The notes under the pieces were generated by a model. That model had not been told where the DNA came from. It was given only the letters and a program-made list of their open reading frames with translations, and did not search any database. The translations under genes and the position numbers were made by a program. A DNA stretch of 6,009 nt, taken from Halovivax sp. (GTDB lineage: Archaea; Halobacteriota; Halobacteria; Halobacteriales; Natrialbaceae). This document shows positions 1-4,768 of this stretch, piece after piece. The stretch lies in contig SKPV01000152.1 of assembly GCA_007119345.1 (NCBI GenBank), positions 1 through 6,009 on the forward strand, written 5' to 3'. How positions within the stretch are numbered: the stretch's first letter is position 1; each line of letters begins with the position of its first letter.

Positions 1-227
1 CGATCTCGCGGACCTCGGCGATCTCGCTCAGGGCCGTCTCCTCGTCGAGTTCCCCCTCCTCGTACGCGGTGACGATCTTGGCGATCGCGATCGCCGTGTC
101 GTCCTGCAGGTTCAACAGCAGACGCGCCGACGATTCGTCGTCGGGATCGATCTCCTCGTCGTCGAGGCGGTCGATCCAGTTCTGCCAGCGTTCCTCCGAG
201 TAGAACTCGGTCGGGGGATTGCTCATA
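1..227 (-). CDS. DUF2150 family protein, N-terminal part (runs off the window edge)
   Basis: This minus-strand frame opens at an ATG (complement of 225-227) and stays open for 75 codons to the left edge, so only the N-terminus is present. The protein begins MSNPPTEFYSEERWQNW and continues with an acidic stretch (DRLDDEEIDPDDESSA), the segment RLLLNLQDDTAIAIAKIVTA, and a Glu/Asp-rich helix (YEEGELDEETALSEIAEVREI). Third codon positions are nearly all G or C, and the residue bias is typically haloarchaeal. From memory this N-terminus matches the archaeal family DUF2150, which has no known function. No signal peptide, membrane segment or metal motif is visible, so the protein is probably cytosolic and largely helical. 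It lies 88 nt downstream of the TatD-like hydrolase on the same strand, but has its own TATA-like box and need not be co-transcribed. The coding call is firm; the family name rests on recall. Confidence 0.85.
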
Positions 228-247
228 CGCCAACCTACACCGGCCGC

Positions 248-261
248 TTAAAATGCCTTTC
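248..261 (-). promoter_or_regulatory. Probable leaderless promoter of the DUF2150 gene
   Basis: Read on the minus strand, this short AT-rich island is GAAAGGCATTTTAA inside GC-rich DNA. The TTTTAA box (complement of 248-253) lies 21-26 nt before the ATG at 227, with a purine-rich BRE-like GAAA just upstream. This spacing suits an archaeal TATA box whose transcript starts at or within a few bases of the start codon. There is no clear Shine-Dalgarno sequence before the ATG, which fits leaderless translation. Confidence 0.5.
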
Positions 262-315
262 TCTACCGAGACGACGTCCGTCGGTCACCCCCGTCGAGTA
301 TCGGGATCGGTGCCC

Positions 316-1161
316 TCACCCGAGCGTGGCGACCGTGTCGATGTCGTACACCCGCTCCGGCGTCTCGACGTGGGCGATCCGAACGACCTCGTCGTATCCC
401 TGCTCTTCGAGCCAGGTCACCCGCCGGGGGACGGTCTTGGGGCCGAGGACCGCGCCGGGCCGATCCGGGTCGTCGACGAAGTCGGTCTCCATCAGGAACG
501 GCTCGCCGCGCTCGGCCGCGACCTCCAGGCGGTCGCGATCGCTCATCACGCTGGGGACGGGACCTTCGAGACGCCCGCCGGCGTAGTGTTTGACCACGCG
601 GTCGGCCGACAACCCGGCGTCCGCGGCCCACTCGGTCACCTCGGTCAGGTCCTCACTGGCTTCGGCGTGTAGCTGGACCGCACAGTCGAGCTCGGCCGCC
701 CGCTCGAACGCTCGGCGCATCACCGCGTTCGAGGCCCGCCACACGTCGTCGTCGACCTCGTAGTGGGGCCGACCGGATTTCAACGCGAGCGCGCGCCCGT
801 CGCCGACGAATTCGGCGGCCCGGTCGATGCCGTCGGCCATCAGTTCGCCGGCCGCGGACGGATCGAGGCCGCGGTCGTCAACCAGCCGAGAGATCAGCGT
901 CGGGTGGACGCCGAGGACGGGCCAGGCCCGTCCCTCGAGCTCAGCGGACGCCGCCTCGACGACGTCTACCGTCCGTTCGAACACCGGCGTGAAGTCCTCG
1001 CCGGACTCGGGTTCGACCCCCAGGTGCCAGGACGGCTTGTTCACGACCAGCAAGTGGGTGCCCCCCGCGCGTGCGAAGTCTTTGACGGCCTCGATGCCGC
1101 GCCCACGGTCGGGGTCGAGGTGCAAGTGGTTGTCGAGGACCGGCGCCTCGTCGTCTCGCAT
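316..1161 (-). CDS. TatD-like TIM-barrel metal-dependent hydrolase (archaeal COG1099 type)
   Basis: This is a 281-aa cytosolic protein of the amidohydrolase/TatD superfamily, probably a metal-dependent phosphoesterase or nuclease-like hydrolase whose substrate is unknown. Numbered from the chosen start, the first strand carries the metal-binding HxH motif (H12 and H14 in VLDNHLHLDP). Further His or Asp residues fall at barrel strand ends: H86 in VLGVHP, H133 in SGRPHYEVD, H165 in CAVQLHAE, H192 in VVKHYAGG and D227 in LMETDF. The frame stays open to an ATG at 1266, but I prefer the ATG at 1161. The HxH strand normally sits within about 15 residues of the N-terminus. The 35 extra residues are Pro/Ser/Gly-rich and unlike a barrel protein. 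A T-rich box also lies at the right distance upstream of 1161. The Glu of canonical TatD (GEIGLD) has no obvious counterpart; the segment reads ALKSGRPHY, which may be normal for this archaeal subfamily. It is divergent from the protease gene, and no partner enzyme is visible. Confidence 0.85.
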   Translation of the reverse strand: MRDDEAPVLDNHLHLDPDRGRGIEAVKDFARAGGTHLLVVNKPSWHLGVEPESGEDFTPVFERTVDVVEAASAELEGRAWPVLGVHPTLISRLVDDRGLDPSAAGELMADGIDRAAEFVGDGRALALKSGRPHYEVDDDVWRASNAVMRRAFERAAELDCAVQLHAEASEDLTEVTEWAADAGLSADRVVKHYAGGRLEGPVPSVMSDRDRLEVAAERGEPFLMETDFVDDPDRPGAVLGPKTVPRRVTWLEEQGYDEVVRIAHVETPERVYDIDTVATLG

Positions 1162-1185
1162 GGAAGTCGCTCCGCCGGCGATGGT

Positions 1186-1195
1186 GGAAAAGTCA
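1186..1195 (-). promoter_or_regulatory. Candidate T-rich promoter box for the TatD-like hydrolase
   Basis: On the minus strand the sequence reads GACTTTTCC, with the T run at 1188-1191, 27-30 nt upstream of the ATG at 1161. That is the expected TATA position for a leaderless haloarchaeal transcript. It is a weak box that lacks the usual A/T alternation. It also lies inside the longer open frame, so it argues for starting translation at 1161 rather than 1266. A weak GGAG sits 8 nt before the ATG. Confidence 0.3.
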
Positions 1196-1732
1196 CCGGA
1201 ATCGACCGGGTCCGGTGGCGAGTGGGCTTGCAGTGGGTCGACCGCACCGGTCCTTTCGGCCGTCATCCGGCAGTCTGCGACGCAGGGGTGGGCGACGAGA
1301 TCACGATTTCACGCCCGTGCGGTCCCGAGACGGCTTTGCAGCCTCTCGGCCATCCTCGATGGACTCCGACAGTTCGTCGCAGGAAACCTCCACTCGTATC
1401 TCCGAGTTGCGTGGATTCGGGTGAGCTCGTCGCTCGAAGCGTGTAGTCAGATCTCGCCCACGTCGATCGATTCGCTGGTAGGGGACTCGATTCCGATCCG
1501 GATACGACCGCCGCCGGTGTCGCTCGACGTGTTTGGTTCATCTAGTGTGACCGGGTGGTACCGACCCTGTACCCTCAGCGAATTTCTGGGACAGTAACTG
1601 CGTTTTCGTTTCACTTGTAGATAGCTTGTATCGACGAAGGTCCGGACCGATATATCACACCTCTGCCGACGATTGTTTCGCACCTAGACGCCAGAAAATT
1701 GTGTTGCGGAGTTAATATTATCTAATCTGCTA
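1196..1732. other. Long intergenic region without a convincing gene
   Basis: No open frame here has the start placement, codon use and amino-acid composition of the flanking genes. Two short minus-strand stretches have somewhat gene-like codon use. The first, from a GTG at 1614 to a TGA at 1447, would give 55 residues ending GGGRIRIGIESPTSESIDVGEI-like sequence. The second is a frame ending at a TGA at 1301-1303, with a tail reading EIRVEVSCDELSESIEDGRE. They are in different frames, neither has a good start, and I recognise neither. They could be a decayed gene, a small protein, or chance in GC-rich DNA. Base composition shifts from GC-rich (to about 1590) to AT-rich (from about 1600) as the protease promoter is approached. 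Confidence 0.5.
1639..1655. repeat. Adjacent palindromes, possible operator upstream of the first protease
   Basis: GGTCCGGACC (1639-1648) is a perfect 10-bp palindrome. It overlaps by one base a second perfect palindrome, GATATATC (1648-1655). They lie about 120-135 nt upstream of the protease start. A dyad of this kind could be a regulator-binding site, and the AT part could be a TATA box for a minus-strand transcript. Short palindromes also arise by chance in GC-rich DNA, so function is only inferred. Confidence 0.2.
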
Positions 1733-1750
1733 GGAAAATTATTAATACTT
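1733..1750 (+). promoter_or_regulatory. Probable promoter of the first halolysin gene (BRE plus TATA)
   Basis: The sequence GGAAAATTATTAATACTT contains a purine-rich BRE-like GGAAAA (1733-1738) followed by the TATA-like TTATTAATA (1739-1747). The centre of the TATA box is about 31 nt before the ATG at 1774, so transcription should start within a few bases of the start codon, giving a leaderless or nearly leaderless mRNA. Only GGA precedes the ATG, with no usable Shine-Dalgarno spacing. The surrounding AT-rich stretch (about 1695-1765) stands out sharply from the GC-rich coding DNA. Confidence 0.6.
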
Positions 1751-1773
1751 CGTCCCGATAATAAACGCTCGGA

Positions 1774-3585
1774 ATGACACACCAACGTTCCCACACTAGC
1801 GACCGACGCACCGTACTCAAAGCTGCCGGCGCCGCTGGAGCCTTCTTCGGGCTCACTGGCGTTGGGTCGGCGGGTTCGGACGGCGATACCGAAGAGCTCG
1901 TCGTCAAGGCGGAAGACGTCGTCGGCATCGCCGACGTCAAGTCCACCGTCGAGACGGCCCTGTCGACCGACGCCGAGATCGTTCACGAGAACGGCGTCCT
2001 GGGCTACGTCACCGTCGAGGTGTCGGTCGCCGAGGTCGACACTGTGAAGGACGCCGTCTCCACGCTCGAGGCTCAGACCGGCGTCGAGTACGCCGAAGAG
2101 AACGTCGAGTACCGCGTCGTGGGCGCGGCGTCGGACGATCCGCGCTTCGGCGACCAGTACGCTCCCCAGCAGGTGAACGCTCCGGACGCCTGGGACGTCA
2201 CCCAGGGTTCGGACGTCGTCCTGTCGGTGATCGACCAGGGCGTCGATTACGAGCACGAGAACCTTCGGGATCGCTTCGGCTCGAACGTCGGTTACGACTT
2301 CGTGAACCGGAACGACGATCCGATGCCGGTAGCTCCGTCGGAGAATCACGGGACCCACGTCGCGGGCATCGCGGCGGGGACGACGAACAACGGCGTCGGC
2401 ACCTCCGGGGTCTCGAACGCCCGGATCCTCTCGGCCCGCGCGCTGGGTGCCGAGGGTGGCGGGTCCCTTCAGGATATCGCGGACGCGATCCAGTGGTCGG
2501 CCGACCAGGGCGCCGACGTCATCAACATGTCCCTGGGCGGCGGCGGCCGAACCGACCTGATGGAAGACGCCGTCGACTACGCCTTCGACAGCGGTACGCT
2601 GCCGATCGCCGCCGCGGGCAACGACGGCGGTCCCGTCAGCTTCCCGGCGGCCTACGACAACTGTATGGCCGTGTCGGCGATCGACTCGAATTACAACGCC
2701 GCGAGCTTCACGAACCGCGGGCCCGAGGTCGACGTGACGGCGGGCGGCGTCGACGTCCTCTCGACGGACAACGACGACCGCTACGTCTCCATGTCGGGGA
2801 CGTCGATGTCGTCGCCGGTCGCGGCCGGCGTCGCCTGTCTCGGCGCGTCGGCGCACGGACTCACCGGGAACGACCGGGATCCCGCCCAGCTCTGGAACCT
2901 GCTCACCGACGCTGCCGAACCCGTCCAGGGGCTCCCGAGCGACGTCGAAGGCGACGGCCTCGTCGACGCTGCCAACGTCGTCGAGGACGGAGGGGAGCCC
3001 GACCCGCCGGACGGTCCCGAAGCCGTCATCGACGCTAGCACCACGACGCCGGAGGTGGGCGAGACCGTCGACCTCGACGGGAGCGCATCGCAGGGTGACA
3101 TCGACGAGTACCACTGGGACGCCGAGCCCGGTAACGAGGCGACGGGCGCCCAGGTAGCGCTCCATCGTGACGAGGAGGTGGCCGTCGACGTCACCCTGTC
3201 GGTCACCGATAGCGACGGCCGAACCGACAGCGAGACGATCACCGTCGACTTTGGCGGCGACGGCGAACCCGCTTGTGGCCACGATGAGAGCACGGCGAGC
3301 GCCGAAGGCTCCCTCGACGGCGGCTGGTGGGGCGACGGCGACACCTACACCTACCAGCTGCGTACGGCCGACCCGTGCGAGGCCACGGTTAGCCTCGACA
3401 CCAGCGCCGACTTCGAGCTGTACCTGACGCTCGACGGCCGCACCCCGTCCGAGTGGGACCACGACGAGAGGGGGACGAAGATCGAGGTCGGCCTCGACGG
3501 CGACGAGGAATTCGGTCTCCTGGTCGACGCGCCAGCCTTCACCGGCGGGGACTACGTCCTCGAGGTCGAAGAACTCGGCAAGTAA
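1774..3585 (+). CDS. Halolysin-like secreted subtilisin family (S8) serine protease with PKD and PPC-like C-terminal domains
   Basis: This is a complete 603-aa extracellular protease. Residues 1-34 form a Tat signal peptide: DRRTVLK with arginines 11-12, a hydrophobic segment, then GSAG and no lipobox. Export in folded form is therefore expected. Residues about 41-115 look like an I9-type propeptide (intramolecular chaperone and inhibitor). The S8 catalytic domain spans about 123-400, with Asp154 (SVIDQG), His192 (NHGTHVAG), oxyanion Asn283 (AAAGND) and Ser344 (SGTSMSSP), so the full triad is intact. Residues about 415-493 resemble a PKD beta-sandwich (VIDASTTTPEVGETVDLDGS to SVTDSDGRTDSETITVDF). 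Residues about 505-600 resemble the PPC-type extension of halolysins, with Cys501 and Cys535 as a likely disulfide; Cys297 and Cys355 lie in the catalytic domain. The usual AAPG segment is replaced by VTAGG (321-325). The ATG at 1774 gives a correctly sized Tat n-region and fits the promoter. It is paralogous to the protease at 4769. Likely role: digestion of external protein. Confidence 0.95.
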   Translation: MTHQRSHTSDRRTVLKAAGAAGAFFGLTGVGSAGSDGDTEELVVKAEDVVGIADVKSTVETALSTDAEIVHENGVLGYVTVEVSVAEVDTVKDAVSTLEAQTGVEYAEENVEYRVVGAASDDPRFGDQYAPQQVNAPDAWDVTQGSDVVLSVIDQGVDYEHENLRDRFGSNVGYDFVNRNDDPMPVAPSENHGTHVAGIAAGTTNNGVGTSGVSNARILSARALGAEGGGSLQDIADAIQWSADQGADVINMSLGGGGRTDLMEDAVDYAFDSGTLPIAAAGNDGGPVSFPAAYDNCMAVSAIDSNYNAASFTNRGPEVDVTAGGVDVLSTDNDDRYVSMSGTSMSSPVAAGVACLGASAHGLTGNDRDPAQLWNLLTDAAEPVQGLPSDVEGDGLVDAANVVEDGGEPDPPDGPEAVIDASTTTPEVGETVDLDGSASQGDIDEYHWDAEPGNEATGAQVALHRDEEVAVDVTLSVTDSDGRTDSETITVDFGGDGEPACGHDESTASAEGSLDGGWWGDGDTYTYQLRTADPCEATVSLDTSADFELYLTLDGRTPSEWDHDERGTKIEVGLDGDEEFGLLVDAPAFTGGDYVLEVEELGK

Positions 3586-3622
3586 CGACGGTCACGCCGT
3601 CGCACCGACCCGTCACTTTCGT
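3586..3622 (+). terminator. Possible hairpin terminator after the first protease
   Basis: Directly after the TAA stop, CGACGG (3586-3591) and CCGTCG (3597-3602) form a perfect 6-bp stem with a 5-nt loop. A pyrimidine-rich stretch with scattered T runs (CACTTTCGTTCGTTC) follows. The T content is low for an archaeal terminator, so the call is tentative. Its position between two convergent genes fits a 3' end. Confidence 0.3.
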
Positions 3623-3637
3623 TCGTTCGAGGATCGA

Positions 3638-3650
3638 GAGCCGTCGGCTC
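3638..3650. repeat. Short inverted repeat between convergent genes
   Basis: GAGCC-GTC-GGCTC is a perfect 5-bp stem with a 3-nt loop in the 159-nt gap (3586-3744) between the protease and the convergent NYN gene. It could help 3'-end formation on either strand, but no T-run follows on either side. The rest of the gap holds only a tandem ACGCCGGT (3712-3719 and 3723-3730) and no gene. Confidence 0.2.
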
Positions 3651-3744
3651 GTGTCGGCCGATCCCGGGCCAGCGGCGGACCCACTTCGTGTCGGCCGGCG
3701 GCGAGTACGAAACGCCGGTCGGACGCCGGTGCGGTGCATCCGGA

Positions 3745-4197
3745 TCACTCGCCGAGCGTTATCGCGCGGTCGGCCGCGTTCCGGAGCGCGTCCGATCGGC
3801 CGTGGGATCCCGGGGCGATCGCGACCGTTTCGACGCCCGACCGGCCGGCGTACTCGAGGACCGGCTTGAAATCCGTGTCGCGGGAGGCGACGACGAGTAC
3901 CGTCACTTCCCCGGCGGCGACCAGCGCGGTCGCATCGACGGCCAGCTTGACGTCCACGTCCCCGCTCGTCACGACGACTTCGAAACCGCGGGCCTCCGCG
4001 GCCTGGATGAGTCCGGGCGTCGCGTGCTCGTCGACGTAGAGCCGACCGACGGCGAGGCGCCCGAACCCCCGACCCGCCTCCCTGAGGTCGTCGAGGTCGA
4101 CGTCGAACTCCTCCCGAAACACGTTCGGTCCGTCGACGAAGAGGCCGACGCTGGGGGCTCGGCGCGTCCGAACTCGGTCCCGAAGCCGCTCGATCAT
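3745..4197 (-). CDS. NYN (PIN-fold) domain protein, TIGR00288/LabA-like, probable RNase
   Basis: This 150-aa protein is almost entirely one NYN domain, the PIN-like fold of the LabA/DUF88 group. The family is thought to act as metal-dependent RNases in RNA processing or decay; the substrate here is unknown. Conserved acidic positions are visible in order: Asp22 in LFVDGPNV, Asp82 and Asp88 in SGDVDVKLAVDAT, and Asp107 and Asp109 in VVASRDTDFKPV. The ending (ETVAIAPGSHGRSDALRNAAD) also matches what I recall of haloarchaeal TIGR00288 proteins, and the length is normal for that family. The first ~14 residues are basic (MIERLRDRVRTRR) and could touch RNA. There is no signal peptide or membrane segment, so it is cytosolic. 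The ATG at 4197 is supported by a T-tract at leaderless-promoter distance. It is a single-gene unit, convergent with the upstream protease and divergent from the downstream one, with nothing to link it to proteolysis. Confidence 0.9.
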   Translation of the reverse strand: MIERLRDRVRTRRAPSVGLFVDGPNVFREEFDVDLDDLREAGRGFGRLAVGRLYVDEHATPGLIQAAEARGFEVVVTSGDVDVKLAVDATALVAAGEVTVLVVASRDTDFKPVLEYAGRSGVETVAIAPGSHGRSDALRNAADRAITLGE

Positions 4198-4217
4198 GAC
4201 CGTCCGTTCGCCCGCGC

Positions 4218-4229
4218 GGAAAAAAGGCT
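4218..4229 (-). promoter_or_regulatory. Candidate T-tract promoter of the NYN gene
   Basis: On the minus strand the sequence reads AGCCTTTTTTCCGC, with the six-T run (complement of 4220-4225) 23-28 nt before the ATG at 4197. It resembles the box before the TatD-like gene (CTTTTCC) and fits a leaderless transcript. A simple T-tract is a weak TATA match, hence the low confidence. Confidence 0.35.
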
Positions 4230-4580
4230 GCCGAAGGAACTCCTCCGAGGTGACCGAGTTCCGAACGGCCGGTTCGTTCCTTCGACCACGGTCTTTTCAT
4301 CGCCGTCGGAACACGATCGATCACGGCCGAGTTCCCGTCGTACCGTCTCCGACGTCGACGTCGAGTGCGGCGGCGTGGTCGTGTGGGGGCATCAAACGAC
4401 GCCTCGAATCCGCCTCGTCGAGTGAAACTCCGAACGCATTCGTGACGGAATTTCCGCCCTCAGTAGGCTCCGATCGGCGACCCGACCCGTCAGGGAATAG
4501 CGTTCCTACTGGATCACGCCTCACCGATCGCATCACCCGTTCCCTGAGGGTATCGATGGTATTCTCGAAAGAACCTCTTA
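4230..4580. other. Intergenic region; only a doubtful small minus-strand ORF
   Basis: Nothing in this stretch between the divergent NYN and second protease genes is clearly coding. A minus-strand frame is open from a TTG at 4584 to a stop at 4321 (87 residues; 70 from the first ATG at 4533). It includes FENTIDTLRERVMRSVRRD and VTNAFGVSLDEADSRRRL. Parts have haloarchaeal-looking composition, but codon use is mixed (AGG, AGA, CCT, ACT), the start is poor and I recognise no family. It may be a small protein or a decayed gene. Two overlapping inverted repeats fall within it: CAGTAGG (4461-4467) with CCTACTG (4505-4511), and TCAGGGAA (4490-4497) with TTCCCTGA (4540-4547). Confidence 0.4.
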
Positions 4581-4611
4581 TCAACTAACGAAAAAATCGA
4601 CCAATAGTTGA
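4581..4611. repeat. 7-bp inverted repeat flanking an A-tract
   Basis: TCAACTA (4581-4587) and TAGTTGA (4605-4611) are perfect reverse complements separated by 17 nt that include a run of six A. This marks the abrupt change from GC-rich to AT-rich DNA about 160-190 nt upstream of the second protease. It could be a regulator-binding dyad or a structured 3' end; neither can be decided from sequence alone. Confidence 0.3.
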
Positions 4612-4635
4612 GTGTTAATACAATCACCATGAGCC

Positions 4636-4656
4636 ATAACCTCGACCTTGGGTTAT
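4636..4656. repeat. 6-bp inverted repeat ATAACC/GGTTAT, possible operator
   Basis: ATAACC (4636-4641) and GGTTAT (4651-4656) are perfect reverse complements with a 9-nt spacer. Allowing one unpaired base, CC before and GG after extend the dyad. It is about 115-135 nt upstream of the second protease, in otherwise gene-free DNA. The size and symmetry suit a dimeric winged-helix regulator site, but no regulator is identified. Confidence 0.3.
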
Positions 4657-4671
4657 CGGTAGACGGCGTCA

Positions 4672-4703
4672 GTATCCATTAATTTATGTTAATCGAATAC
4701 AAT
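4672..4703. repeat. AT-rich imperfect dyad GTAT...ATTAAT...GTTAAT...ATAC
   Basis: GTAT (4672-4675) and ATAC (4697-4700) enclose two TTAA-containing hexamers, ATTAAT (4678-4683) and GTTAAT (4688-4693), giving an imperfect palindrome about 70-97 nt before the second protease start. GTTAAT followed by TACAAT also occurs at 4614-4624 without the three-base insertion CGA, so this may be a repeated element. Function is unknown. Confidence 0.25.
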
Positions 4704-4726
4704 TCGCGGAAAAATCTTCGGGGATT

Positions 4727-4742
4727 CAATAAGCATTTAATA
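4727..4742 (+). promoter_or_regulatory. Probable promoter of the second halolysin gene
   Basis: The sequence CAATAAGCATTTAATA ends in a TATA-like TTTAATA (4736-4742) that begins 33 nt before the ATG at 4769, preceded by an A/G-rich BRE-like CAATAAG. The spacing is almost the same as for the first protease and again predicts a leaderless or nearly leaderless mRNA. A second AT run, TATATATTTT (4747-4756), is too close to the ATG to drive this start, although GGG just before the ATG is not a usable Shine-Dalgarno either. Confidence 0.55.
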
Positions 4743-4768
4743 TGGGTATATATTTTGTGTCGATTGGG

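Noticed and set aside
827..1597. Long plus-strand open frame (256 codons) opposite the TatD-like gene
   Set aside because: It is antisense to a well-supported enzyme, rich in Ser/Arg/Thr/Pro, and lacks the acidic composition and codon pattern of haloarchaeal proteins. It is a shadow frame of GC-rich DNA.
1684..3462. 592-codon minus-strand open frame opposite the first protease
   Set aside because: It is the exact antisense of a subtilase with an intact catalytic triad. Its product is Arg/Val/Gly/Asp-rich with no recognisable domain, and it follows from codon bias on the other strand.
3539..4324. 261-codon minus-strand open frame overlapping the NYN gene in another frame
   Set aside because: It is extremely Arg/Gly/Pro-rich, while the alternative frame encodes a clear NYN domain with conserved aspartates.
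4672..4700. Full 29-bp perfect palindrome
   Set aside because: Checking base by base, only the outer GTAT/ATAC and scattered positions pair. The two TTAA cores are offset by one base, so it is only an imperfect dyad.
4747..4756. TATATATTTT as the TATA box of the second protease
   Set aside because: It lies only 13-22 nt before the ATG, so transcription would start inside the coding region. The TTTAATA at 4736-4742 has the right spacing.
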